Assembly: GCF_018613875.1 (NCBI RefSeq)
Contig: NZ_JAGGPJ010000003.1
Coordinates: 62,001 to 126,000, forward strand
Source: Arthrobacter sp. ISL-28
Lineage (GTDB): Bacteria; Actinomycetota; Actinomycetes; Actinomycetales; Micrococcaceae
Direction of reading: 5' to 3'
Length of the DNA: 64,000 nucleotides
The position numbers and the translations under genes are program-made. How positions within the stretch are numbered: the first letter of the stretch is position 1; each line of letters begins with the position of its first letter. This document shows, in pieces, positions 18,101-27,005 of the stretch. The notes beneath the pieces are model-generated. The model was not told the origin of the DNA. It saw only the letters and a list, made by a program, of their open reading frames with translations, and made no database searches.

Positions 18101-20497
18101 AAGAGTCAGGGCCTGACCCATGACGGATGGATCCTAAAGATTCACGGATCGACGAACCACATCCGCTTCGCCCCTCCACCGGGCCAAATGTGGACTTGCG
18201 ACCGCTGTGGTTTTGTCCATTTACAAGGCTCTGCGGGAGTCTGTGCCAACAAGGGCTGCGACTCCACCACACTGACGCAACACGAACGACCGTCAAAGGG
18301 TGGTGATTACTATGGGTGGCTTGCGAGCCAGGACCTGCGGAGAATCGCCGTTGCCGAGCTGACCGCACAGACCAAGCCTGCCAGCGAACAGCGCAAGCGG
18401 CAGCGCTGGTTTAAAGGTATCCAGCTGCCGGCGCCTCAAGAGAACCCACGCACCTGCCAGCTTGATGTTCTCAGTGTGACTACGACCATGGAAGTCGGCG
18501 TCGATATCGGTGCCCTCAACGCAACTCTGATGGCCAACATGCCGCCTCAGCGGTTCAATTACCAGCAGAGAGTCGGCCGCGCCGGCCGCGCCGGGCAGGC
18601 ATTTTCATTCGCCATCACATCCTGCCGCGACTCGGCCCACGATGAGTACTACTTCAACAATGCTTACCGCATGACAGGAGATCTTCCTCCCCAGCCGTTC
18701 CTCGACCTGGGGCGTCCCCGCATCGTTCAGCGCGTCGCAGCATCTGAGCTTCTCAAACGGGCCTTCTCATCGGTGGCGGGGGGGCCAGGATGGTCTCCCG
18801 AAAGCTTGCATGGATCTTTCGGAAACGTTGAATCCTGGCCCGAATACCGGTCCGGAGTCGCTGACTGGCTGAGTACGCATCCAGACGTAGGCCACGTCGT
18901 TCGACAGCTGAGCCGCTACACGAGGCTCACAGAGACGCACGTCCTGGAGATCGAGCGTTGGGCGCGAATTGAGCTTGTCGCTGAAATCGACCGCATAATT
19001 GCGCTGCCAGAACGAAGCGACGAGGAGCTTAGTCTGGTCTTGGCGCTCGGCGGTCTCCTCCCCCTCTTCGGATTTCCCACAAGGGTACGCAATCTTTACG
19101 ACGGTGAAGTCATGGGGAGAGTGCTGGACAACAACGTTGTTGCCGACCGTCCGCTTGCGCTGGCTGTAACGAACTATGCCCCAGGCGCCGAAGTTGTCAG
19201 AGACGGACTCGTTCACACGGCAGCAGGGTTTGCCCACTACGAGAAGACAGGCAGATCATGGTCGCCGGCCGACCCGCTGGGGGCTTCCCACGAAGTTGTG
19301 TCATGTCCGGATTGCGCAACGACATTCATTGACCGGAAAGTCGACGACGCTTGCGAGAACTGTGGCTCTCAAGTGGTGCGGTTCTCCATGTTTGAACCGC
19401 GAGGGTTCAGAACGACTTACAAGCCGCGTCCCTACCGTATCGACGGCTCGCGAGCACAGTCCAAAAGCCTGCCTACATTCGTTTCCGCCCAAAAGGAGAC
19501 GTCGCTCGAAGAGGTCCTGGGTGTCGATGTCCGTCTATATGAGCAGGGCAAGTTGCTGCAGTACAACGACAACAAAGGACACCTCTTTGACCTTAAGCGG
19601 CAGGGCGACGGTTCTGTGGTCGCCGTCGACAAGACGATCTATACGCGGGGTTGGAAGGATATGCCCACGTCGGGGATCGACATCGGTAAGAGCGCAATCG
19701 GAGAAATCCGCACCACGGACGCGGTGACGGTAGCATTCACACGCCTGGAGACGCCAACAGGTGGCCTCCCGACCTCCGCAGGAGTACTGCCAGCAGGAAT
19801 GTCTGCTCTCTGGTCGCTAGCAGAGGTGATGCGCGCAGGGGTGAAGGCTCAGCTAGACATCGATCCGCAGGAGATGCAGGCAGGCCTGCAGCATCTGACC
19901 ACTGCTGGTGAGCCGACAGCCAGAGTGTTCCTGGCCGACAGTCTGGATAACGGGGCGGGGTACGCCGTGGAGATAGCCAAACCGGAAAATTTCAAAGCCC
20001 TGCTGCGCTCCACCCGTGAGACATTGCGGTTCATGTACGAAGCAGAAGGCCACGTGGGGTGTTCTACGTCTTGCCCCGACTGCCTGAGGTCGTGGGACAA
20101 CCAACGCCTCCATGGCGTTCTCGACTGGAGATTGGCGCTCGACATGCTGGATTTGTGTGCGGGAGACGCGCTGAAACTCGCCAGATGGTTCGATCGCAAG
20201 CAGGATCTCCAGTCGGCAGCGCAGTCTATCGATCCTGGCTGTGAGGTCGTGGCGGTAGGGTCCTTGGGAGTCCCGGTCGTGCTTATGCCAGATGAGAAAG
20301 TCGGAGTCGTTGTGGGCCATCCCCTTTGGTTCAGAAGCGCAGCCGGGAGCACAGACATACGGCGGGAAAAAGCCGTTGCCGAAGCGAAACACGAGTTGCC
20401 GGGGTACCGACTTTCAATGAGCGATCATTTTGAGTTTGACCGGCGCGCGCTCTCGGTGCTCGTCTCGGCGATCGAGGGCGAGGCTGTGTCTCTCTGA
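15149..20497 (+). CDS. druE: DruE-like giant DEAD/DEAH helicase with C-terminal DUF1998 region
   Basis: The protein is 1782 aa, the expected size for DruE. SF2 helicase motifs are intact: Walker A SGTGSGKTEA near 124-134, Walker B VDELHSYRGS near 329, and motif VI QRVGRAGRAG near 1140. Several Cys-rich zinc-type patches occur, for example CDACG and CGECGD near 532-550, CPQCG near 660, CDRCG near 1015 and CPDC and CENCG near 1385-1405. The C-terminus has the DUF1998 cluster CSTSCPDCLRSW near 1637. DruE is the hallmark helicase of all Druantia anti-phage types. The four-base overlap with the upstream gene shows a two-gene operon. Other DUF1998 helicases (DrmA/DrmB, MrfA, DpdJ) are shorter, or come with partner genes absent here. 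Confidence 0.78.
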   Translation: MTQHPNPISVSNDLKEAFSRYFSTNYRLRSHGLAADRDDLLGAPGQVFQEPLVEPVVPYPTTDDLIDVAVAAGYSESVGRVVGDAFFRQFVKPGEAIGVRRHQAMSILTNRGAGEAGKRNVVLTSGTGSGKTEAILLPILLRLVEESEGWSTPGPVNTWWTGDAFSPMRKNEKRKAAVRAIILYPTNALVEDQLTRLRLAFRRISETRPEARLWFGRYTGATPGNNVLPTPSAKSGAVSRVIQELREMTAEYESLVTAGTVDESDLSLFTDPRVHEMVTRWDMVQDPPDVMVSNFAMINAILMRDFEAPLFRQSREWLAQSRDHVFTLAVDELHSYRGSAGSEVALLLRRLMSRLGLEPDSPQLRIIAASASLSPDEQGLNFLEEFFGASKSSFVVTAGQPRAIVSQLPISRDQVLAGHAAGTLASRSAELSEAIAAACFEESDGRYRAQSLHTVSQRLFGSNDHELTALEAVFQAVALGGQVGIPLRGHIFARVLSGLWACSSALCAGVSSDRRDKHRNVGKLFGQPVSVCDACGSRVLELILCGECGDTSLGGYVLPFSDGTESLSATPAGILSDAPGLVTRRSRGIYRWFWPTVGDQAPVGAGSKWSNQTFDVAWIRARLDTSGRVEVGAPEGANGWVLQISGKGDASATPAIPGKCPQCGQQGRQTAEFVQGQVASPLQGHATSPAQTTSVYLRQLPRTLGERPEDYRTIVFTDNRDSAARTAASLATRQYSDILVQMLRKGLSDAADTDIADILRRFTSDPSGLKPAELAQAQHILQTNPGALMAIMRETAGVATPADHEVLSELGSAGSESIAWTDLRVRIETQMVDLGISPGGPSPFAQKFNKEPWYSFYAPPEQGLWIKADAASSAVAQEKLGNMLDMELARQVFDSGRRDVESTGLAWIRADVSGSGSGLGDDLASEVVASCVRLLGLDLNYEGSFAARSDGIKTPTAVKDYLKRVSVLHGVDAATLEAWAYGVLKSQGLTHDGWILKIHGSTNHIRFAPPPGQMWTCDRCGFVHLQGSAGVCANKGCDSTTLTQHERPSKGGDYYGWLASQDLRRIAVAELTAQTKPASEQRKRQRWFKGIQLPAPQENPRTCQLDVLSVTTTMEVGVDIGALNATLMANMPPQRFNYQQRVGRAGRAGQAFSFAITSCRDSAHDEYYFNNAYRMTGDLPPQPFLDLGRPRIVQRVAASELLKRAFSSVAGGPGWSPESLHGSFGNVESWPEYRSGVADWLSTHPDVGHVVRQLSRYTRLTETHVLEIERWARIELVAEIDRIIALPERSDEELSLVLALGGLLPLFGFPTRVRNLYDGEVMGRVLDNNVVADRPLALAVTNYAPGAEVVRDGLVHTAAGFAHYEKTGRSWSPADPLGASHEVVSCPDCATTFIDRKVDDACENCGSQVVRFSMFEPRGFRTTYKPRPYRIDGSRAQSKSLPTFVSAQKETSLEEVLGVDVRLYEQGKLLQYNDNKGHLFDLKRQGDGSVVAVDKTIYTRGWKDMPTSGIDIGKSAIGEIRTTDAVTVAFTRLETPTGGLPTSAGVLPAGMSALWSLAEVMRAGVKAQLDIDPQEMQAGLQHLTTAGEPTARVFLADSLDNGAGYAVEIAKPENFKALLRSTRETLRFMYEAEGHVGCSTSCPDCLRSWDNQRLHGVLDWRLALDMLDLCAGDALKLARWFDRKQDLQSAAQSIDPGCEVVAVGSLGVPVVLMPDEKVGVVVGHPLWFRSAAGSTDIRREKAVAEAKHELPGYRLSMSDHFEFDRRALSVLVSAIEGEAVSL

Positions 20498-20604
20498 GAA
20501 TGGCCTCACCGCGGATTACTTGTGTCGGCTTATCCAGCTAATTCCTGAGCGAGCTGACACGAGGAATCCCCCTTGTTGTCGGTGATCACTAGTAGCCTGG
20601 CGCA

Positions 20605-23600
20605 GTGACTAATTTCAGCGGGGGACGAGCGGCGGAGAAGCTGTCCGAAGGATTGTACGAACTACTCAACACGGATGCGCTCGGCAATCTGCTGAATACC
20701 ACGCCAGAACTCCATCCGGTCTTCGCAAATGTCGAGGACGAAGACACCCCGGACATCCTCTCCCGCCACGTGGCCGATGCCGTCTGCCAGGCTCTCGCTG
20801 CAGCCAAACCAAGTGACAGGGTCGGTCTGGCCAACCGCCTCCTTGAGGAACTGAACACCTCAGACCGCATCGCCGCAGGCCCCACGCAACTCCACTCCCT
20901 CCACCGTCCGGATGCACTCAAGCGCCGCCAACTCCGCCGTCCCACTACCAAGCTGAGCGATTCGGCCCTCCTGACCAACAGCAAGGACGATCCGAACCTC
21001 GCAGCCGAGCTCCGAACCGAGATCGAGTCCGCCAACACCGTGGACCTGCTCTGTGCCTTCGTTCGCTGGACGGGACTGCGCCTGCTCCAGCCGGCGCTGG
21101 AGCAGCTCAAGGAGCGCGCCGTCAAACTCCGAGTCATCACAACCACCTACATGGGTGCCACGGAACGCCGCGCCATCGACGAGCTGGTCACGCGTTACGG
21201 CGCCGAAGTGAAGATCAACTACGAAACCCAGGCCACCCGCCTACACGCCAAGGCCTGGCTGTTCCGCAGGGACTCCGGCTTCGACACGGCCTACGTCGGC
21301 AGCTCAAACCTCAGCCAGGCAGCCCTCCTGGACGGACTCGAGTGGAACGTCAGGCTCAGCTCCGTCGGCACGCCCACGCTGCTTCAAAAATTCGAGGTCA
21401 CCTTCGACAGCTACTGGGAGCAGCGGGCCTTCCAGACCTATGACCCTGAGCGTGACGGCGAAAAACTCGACGCCGCGCTGGAGCGCAACGGCGGTCGGCG
21501 AACCGCCGCCCCTGATGCTGCCACCGGCCTTGAAGTCCAGCCGTTCCTCCACCAGGAGGAGATGCTCGAGGACCTGGAAGCGGAGCGGCTCAAGGGCTTC
21601 AACCACAACCTCCTGGTCGCGGCCACCGGCACCGGCAAGACTGTCATCGCCGCGCTCGACTACAAACGCCTCAGCGAAGCTGCCGGCCGTGATCTGAAGC
21701 TGCTCTTCGTCGCCCACCGGCAGGAAATCCTGAAACAGGCGATACGCACCTACCGGGACGTTATGCAGCATGGTGCGTTTGGCGAGCTGTACGTCGGGGA
21801 CCACAAGCCGGAGCACTGGAAGCACATCTTCGCGTCGGTCCAGTCCCTGTCATCCCTCGGCTTCGAACAGCTGGACCACGACTTCTTCGACGTCGTCGTT
21901 ATCGATGAATTTCACCATGCCATGGCGCCCACCTACCGCCGGCTGCTGGACCACCTTCAGCCGCAACAGCTCCTCGGGCTGACAGCGACGCCGGAACGCG
22001 GCGACGGCGCCGACGTCGCCAAGCAGTTCTTCGACGGCCGCACTGCGAGTGAACTGAGGCTGTGGGACGCCCTGGACGCGGACCTGCTGGTGCCGTTCCA
22101 CTACTTCGGCGTCTCCGACGACGTCGATCTGAGCCAGCTGGAATGGAAACGCGGCAACTACGACGCCGCACAGCTGAACAACCTCTACACCGGAAATGAT
22201 GCCCGCGCCGCGAAGGTGATCCGCGAACTCCGCAACAAAGTCACCAGCACCGACCAGATGCGGGCCATCGGCTTCTGCGTCTCGGTCCAGCACGCGCACT
22301 ACATGGCCGAGGTCTTCAACCGTGCAGGCATCGCCTCCGTTGCAGTCGATGGCAGCACCAACGACGCCGACCGCGCCGCGGCGCTGGAACGCCTCCGCAG
22401 GCGGGAGATCAACTGCATCTTCGCCGTCGACCTTTTCAACGAAGGCCTGGACCTGCCGCAGGTGGATACCATCCTGCTGCTCCGGCCCACGCAGAGCGCC
22501 ACGATCTTCCTCCAGCAGCTGGGGCGGGGGCTGCGCCGTGCCGAGGGCAAGGCCGTGCTGACGGTCATGGACTTCATCGGACAGCAACGGCGTGAGTTCC
22601 GCTTCGATCTGCGCTACCGGGCGCTGACGGGCTACGGGCGTAAGGAACTGGAGATGGCGGTCGAGGACGAGTTCCCGTTCCTGCCCTCGGGCTCCCAGAT
22701 CGTGCTGGACAGGGTAGCGCAGAAGGTGGTACTGGACAACATCAAGGCGCAGCTGCGGTTCAACCGGGCGCAGCTCGTCCGGGACATTGCCTCATATGCG
22801 GAGACCGAGCTGGAAGCCTATCTGGAACAGTCCGGGAACGACGTGAAGTCGATCTACCGTTCGACCAGGGACTCGTGGACCGGCTACCTCCGCCAGGCGG
22901 GCCTGATCGAAGGGTTCTCCCCGCTGGAGGCAGCCCTCAGCGGGAGGATCCAGGAGCTCTCGGATGCCGATGAGAAGAAGCTTCTCGGCCGTATGGCTGC
23001 GCTCATCCATGTGGACGACCCGGAACGTGCCGAGGCGTACTCGATGCTGGTCGGCCCTGATGCTCCCCGCTACGCGGAGCTCGGAATGAGGAAACAGACG
23101 TTTGCCCGGATGCTGTTCTATACGCTTTGGGACGACGGCGGCAGTTTTCAGACGTACGACGCCGGCCTGGACTACCTGCGCGGCTACCAGTTTGTTTGCA
23201 GCGAGATCCGCCAGCTCGTGAGACTCGGAGTCGCAGCGTCCAAGCACGCCGCCAAGGGGCTCGGAGCGGGGCTGCAGCACGTTCCACTGCTTTCGCACGC
23301 GACCTACCGGCGCGAAGAGGTCCTGGCGGCCCTGCAGTACGGTTCGTTGGAGCTGGGCAAGAACGTGCAGCACCGCGAGGGCGTTGCCTGGTGCCCGGCG
23401 ACCTCCACCGACGCCTTCTTCGTGACGCTCAACAAGGACGACAAAAAGCACTCGGCCACCACGATGTACAAGGACTATGCCATCAGCCCGGAGCTGTTCC
23501 ACTGGGAGTCGCAGAACGCGACCTCGCCCGGGAGCCCGACTGGTAAACGGTACCTGGACCGGGCTTCACACGGCTCGACGATCCTGATCTTCACCAGGGA

Positions 23601-23760
23601 TACTGCGGACGACGACACCGGCCTGACGGTTCCTTACACGTGTCTCGGGCAAGTGGACTACGTGCAGCACGCCGGCGAGAAGCCGATCTCTATTACCTGG
23701 AAGCTGCACCGCCCGATGCCAGCTGATGTCTACGCGACCGCGGCTGCAGTGGCGCAATAA
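20605..23760 (+). CDS. PLD nuclease / DEAH helicase / DUF3427 protein
   Basis: The protein is 1051 aa. Residues about 140-250 hold a phospholipase D-type nuclease domain with one HKD-like motif (HAKAWLF, then GSSNLSQAAL). The SF2 helicase core has Walker A ATGTGKT near 338-345, DEFHH near 432, LTATPERGDG, and motif VI QQLGRGLRRAEGK. The C-terminal 200 residues match DUF3427 (YKDYAISPELFHWESQN is typical). Such proteins are frequent in defence islands and are annotated as type III-like restriction or helicase proteins; the exact target is unknown. It starts 107 bp after druE in the same direction and could be a separate cassette or an accessory. The GTG start at 20605 begins the conserved N-terminal region. 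All motifs are intact. Confidence 0.85.
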   Translation: MTNFSGGRAAEKLSEGLYELLNTDALGNLLNTTPELHPVFANVEDEDTPDILSRHVADAVCQALAAAKPSDRVGLANRLLEELNTSDRIAAGPTQLHSLHRPDALKRRQLRRPTTKLSDSALLTNSKDDPNLAAELRTEIESANTVDLLCAFVRWTGLRLLQPALEQLKERAVKLRVITTTYMGATERRAIDELVTRYGAEVKINYETQATRLHAKAWLFRRDSGFDTAYVGSSNLSQAALLDGLEWNVRLSSVGTPTLLQKFEVTFDSYWEQRAFQTYDPERDGEKLDAALERNGGRRTAAPDAATGLEVQPFLHQEEMLEDLEAERLKGFNHNLLVAATGTGKTVIAALDYKRLSEAAGRDLKLLFVAHRQEILKQAIRTYRDVMQHGAFGELYVGDHKPEHWKHIFASVQSLSSLGFEQLDHDFFDVVVIDEFHHAMAPTYRRLLDHLQPQQLLGLTATPERGDGADVAKQFFDGRTASELRLWDALDADLLVPFHYFGVSDDVDLSQLEWKRGNYDAAQLNNLYTGNDARAAKVIRELRNKVTSTDQMRAIGFCVSVQHAHYMAEVFNRAGIASVAVDGSTNDADRAAALERLRRREINCIFAVDLFNEGLDLPQVDTILLLRPTQSATIFLQQLGRGLRRAEGKAVLTVMDFIGQQRREFRFDLRYRALTGYGRKELEMAVEDEFPFLPSGSQIVLDRVAQKVVLDNIKAQLRFNRAQLVRDIASYAETELEAYLEQSGNDVKSIYRSTRDSWTGYLRQAGLIEGFSPLEAALSGRIQELSDADEKKLLGRMAALIHVDDPERAEAYSMLVGPDAPRYAELGMRKQTFARMLFYTLWDDGGSFQTYDAGLDYLRGYQFVCSEIRQLVRLGVAASKHAAKGLGAGLQHVPLLSHATYRREEVLAALQYGSLELGKNVQHREGVAWCPATSTDAFFVTLNKDDKKHSATTMYKDYAISPELFHWESQNATSPGSPTGKRYLDRASHGSTILIFTRDTADDDTGLTVPYTCLGQVDYVQHAGEKPISITWKLHRPMPADVYATAAAVAQ

Positions 23761-23940
23761 CTAGACGGGGGACCTGTCCACATATGGGCGATAGCAACTG
23801 CTGATAACTTATTCATGACTGATCGACTTGATGAGAGGAACGGTGGACAGCGCACTTTGAGGAAAGGCTGCCAAGAGTTCCCTCCCGAGAGGTTCTTGTC
23901 ACTGTGGACGGAACCGTGGCATTAAGAAGTAGCAGGAGCG

Positions 23941-26472
23941 TCACAAGTACTTCGGCAAGACCCGCGCGAACGTGTCTCCCATGGTCACTAGCCACTCGAC
24001 GAGTTCTGGCGATTGAGCCGGGTCTAGGAAGTCGCCGGGGCGGCTGATGACGAGCTTGGATGCCTTGCGGCCGGGCTTGTCGTCCCACTCGAGAACGAGA
24101 CCGAGGTCTGCTTCGATGGCTTCGCGCTGGGCCAGCAATTTCGCGTAGAGGTTCTTGTCGTCGCTGATCCAGAAAAGCGTGGTGACGAGTTTCTTCTGGG
24201 AGTTCACTTGGAGCGAGATCTGCCCACGGGAGTCTCCAATGCTGACGTCGTACCAGTTTTGCGGAAAGGGCTTGCGCCAAGTATCGATGTTCGTCGCGTT
24301 TACAAGGCCGTGGTCACGTACCCGCTCGAAGAATTTAAGCTGGGCATCCGTCACAGACACCTCCCTTGTGGCCTTGGCTTGCGGCTTGTTCTTCTTGCGG
24401 CGTTCAGCGATCGCCTCCTCGTCCACATCGAGGCCGGCAGCTTCCGCGAGTTCTTCTGCGCCGATGAACTGCTCGGGATTCGCGTGGCCTTGTGCATCGA
24501 ACTGGAGCCCCTCCTTCTCAAGCACCACGCGGGGGTCATCGTCGCGCCCGGGCTCGGTCCAGCGGAAACCAGAAGAGATAGTCCCGCCGCTCTGCAGGAC
24601 TCTCCAAGCGTTGGCCATTGGGTAGTTCGCGATAATCGCGGCCAGCGGCTGGGCCCAAGTGCCGGCCACGATCGCGACGTCGCCATAAGAAGTCCAGCGC
24701 CCTGCTGGGATCTCGGCGACGATCGCAGCAATTTGGCTGCGCAGCGCTGACGGCTCGTCGCCGACGGCGATGATGCTCTCATCCGGCCCCGGCCACAGCT
24801 CAATTATCTTCTCTGCTAATTCAGCGCTACGCTCGCTGATCTCGTCGACGCCCCATGTGGCGTGCGCCGCGATTGCCTGATTCATCGATACGCCGCTCTT
24901 GGCCAGCATCTCGCGCTTCTCTTCGAACGGCTTGTTGCTGAGCTCGCTGTTGTATCCGCTCAGAGTGAGGTTGCCGAGCGTATGCACGACCCGCTCATGT
25001 TCGTAGTCGATGTCCGCGTCGGCGTTGAAAGCCGCTGCGAACGTCTTGCGCACAGAATCAGTCATCTGCTGTGGCAACACATGCTCGATCGTCAGATGCC
25101 TAGGGTCGAGGTCGACGATCTCCTTCGGGCGGTACGCCTCTTCGAGCCACTGCAGGATGAGCTTTTTTTGCGGTCCGCGGCCTTGCCAGTAGAACGCGAT
25201 CGTCTTGGCAGCCTCGCGAACCTGGAGGTCGGTCGCGAAGTGTTTGCGGCCGCGGGACAGGTATTCGCGCAGCGCGATGTCGATGTGGTCCGCATCACTG
25301 ATCGCACCTACGGCCTGGAGTAGCGTTCGATTCAGATTTGCTGTGGCGCGCCCGATTACGATGCGCCGCACGAAGTACGACTCCAGGTACGTCAGAACGC
25401 GCACAACCTCAGCGTCAGCAGCCGTCCCGGAAGCACGTCGGGCGAGAATCTGCATCACCACCGGATATGCCGTCGTCGAGCCCCAGGCTCTGATCCTGGT
25501 GAGGCGACGGCGAATCTCAGCGTGCTTCTCCCCCGCAGGCTTGAGAATCGTCGCGAGTACGTCACCGAGATTGGCGATACGGATCACCTCAGCCTCGACC
25601 TCGTCGATGGTCCTTAGTTTCTCGAGCCGATGTTGCTGTCCCACGTACGTGTCCGACTGTTTCGCTCGTTCGTCGCGCTGAGCGAGGTCGAGCCAGAACA
25701 ACAGCTCAAGATTCTCAGAGTCGAGTTTCTTCTCCAGTGGAAGCCAAATATTCTCGTAGACCATCTCTGCGCGATCACCGAGCCGCATGAACAAATAGTT
25801 CTTTAGCAGGTCACTTTGCGTCAGCCGAAGGCCAGTGTTGTTCAGCGACTCAAAGATGCGGTGTGCATTGTCGGACGGCTCCGCCGTGACGACGACGAGC
25901 GCGAGACCGCGTACGACGGCGGCTTCGAGCAGCTCCAGGTCATGTGGATCATCAGGGTCGTCGGCCGCGGCGATCTTCGAGCGGAAGAACCGATACGCAT
26001 CGCCGACGGCGTCCTCCCCGCCAGCCTGCGGCGCACGATTGAGCACCGCCATGTAGGCGGGCCGATCTGTCTGGGTTGGCATGACCTTAAGCGGCTTGCC
26101 GCTGTCGAAGACGTTGATTAGGTACTGTGCGTCAATGCCGCTCGCCCGATCGGTTTCCCCGGTCTCGATCAAATGATCGCGGAGCGCAGCCAGAAGGAGC
26201 GTCAGCGTGGTCAGGCGCTGCTGGCCGTCGACGACAAGGAACTTGTTAACGCCGATGGCGCCGAAGTCAGGACTGCTAGCCAGTACGAGAGAGCCGATGA
26301 AGTGCGAGGCCTTCGGGTCGTCACCAAGAGTGCGCTCCAACTCGATGACATCCGACCACAGTTGGCCGAGCTGCTTCTTGCCCCACGAGTACACGCGTTG
26401 GTAGAGCGGAACCTGGTACTGCTTCTTGCCTTCCAGAACCCCCGCAAGTGTCCCGTTCTCCGCCCGAACCAC
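23941..26472 (-). CDS. GmrSD-type restriction protein with alkyltransferase-like domain and DUF4268
   Basis: The protein is 843 aa. I place the start at the GTG 26470-26472 because AAGGAGG lies just upstream; the open frame extends 35 codons further without homology. Residues 1-210 are DUF262 (GmrS type): VPLYQRVYSW at 21-30 and DGQQRLTTL at 82-90. Residues about 440-520 are DUF1524 (GmrD type, HNH-like): LTIEHVLPQQ and TLGNLTLSGYN. Residues about 575-640 resemble the DNA-binding domain of O6-alkylguanine transferases (PAGRWTSYGDVAIVAG, then NAWRVLQSGG), but the P-C-H-R active cysteine is absent, as in alkyltransferase-like proteins. Residues about 700-843 match DUF4268. GmrSD enzymes cut modified phage DNA; the extra domain may sense flipped modified bases, which is inference. 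Confidence 0.85.
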   Translation of the reverse strand: MVRAENGTLAGVLEGKKQYQVPLYQRVYSWGKKQLGQLWSDVIELERTLGDDPKASHFIGSLVLASSPDFGAIGVNKFLVVDGQQRLTTLTLLLAALRDHLIETGETDRASGIDAQYLINVFDSGKPLKVMPTQTDRPAYMAVLNRAPQAGGEDAVGDAYRFFRSKIAAADDPDDPHDLELLEAAVVRGLALVVVTAEPSDNAHRIFESLNNTGLRLTQSDLLKNYLFMRLGDRAEMVYENIWLPLEKKLDSENLELLFWLDLAQRDERAKQSDTYVGQQHRLEKLRTIDEVEAEVIRIANLGDVLATILKPAGEKHAEIRRRLTRIRAWGSTTAYPVVMQILARRASGTAADAEVVRVLTYLESYFVRRIVIGRATANLNRTLLQAVGAISDADHIDIALREYLSRGRKHFATDLQVREAAKTIAFYWQGRGPQKKLILQWLEEAYRPKEIVDLDPRHLTIEHVLPQQMTDSVRKTFAAAFNADADIDYEHERVVHTLGNLTLSGYNSELSNKPFEEKREMLAKSGVSMNQAIAAHATWGVDEISERSAELAEKIIELWPGPDESIIAVGDEPSALRSQIAAIVAEIPAGRWTSYGDVAIVAGTWAQPLAAIIANYPMANAWRVLQSGGTISSGFRWTEPGRDDDPRVVLEKEGLQFDAQGHANPEQFIGAEELAEAAGLDVDEEAIAERRKKNKPQAKATREVSVTDAQLKFFERVRDHGLVNATNIDTWRKPFPQNWYDVSIGDSRGQISLQVNSQKKLVTTLFWISDDKNLYAKLLAQREAIEADLGLVLEWDDKPGRKASKLVISRPGDFLDPAQSPELVEWLVTMGDTFARVLPKYL

Positions 26473-27005
26473 AAATGCCTCCTTGGAATTACGGTAATGG
26501 AACGAGACTACATGGGGCGGAGTTCGTGAGCCCGGCGTCGGCCATGGCCCGCGGACCCCCATGGGCCGTCTGCCCACACGCGGCTTTAATCGAGCAACAG
26601 CCCCACGGCGGCAGCAGCTGGCGTCCTGTCGTCATAACCAACACTTGTCCGTTCGCCTCAGTTTCGACCTTCACGAGAGTTAGGCTGTGGCGCCAGATGA
26701 AACCGTCCTTCCGGGGCCAGAAATACTGGACAGGATCAGACGCGTGACGGTCGTAGTTGAATTTGGGCTAAACGAGTTCGGACTCCGCCGTATTTCGGCG
26801 CTTGCGGTCCTTTGACTGTCAGCCAGATGGAGGAGTTGCATCGAATGTTCTCGGGGGTTACACCCCACTCCGCCATAACTTGTCGGCCCTTCCCATTAGC
26901 CCCGAAGTTTCTTCGCGGCGCGGGCTAAATTCTTGTCCAGTCAAGTTGGCGGCATGACACTTTTCATCGGTCCAGCCGGCCGCGTATCGGCTGCTTTGTG
27001 ACGTC
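26473..27005. other. Gene-free stretch upstream of the GmrSD-type gene
   Basis: No gene with a start, ribosome site and known domain is visible in these 533 bp. The minus strand around 26,640-26,740 has a short coding-like stretch (FWPRKDGFIWRHSL) that may be decayed coding sequence, but I cannot assign it. The ribosome site and promoter of the GmrSD-type gene must lie in the left part. Confidence 0.4.

Noticed and set aside
12099..20497. DISARM or BREX system
   Set aside because: No DNA methylase, DrmB/DrmC, PglX or PglZ gene is present; the helicase is far larger than DrmA.
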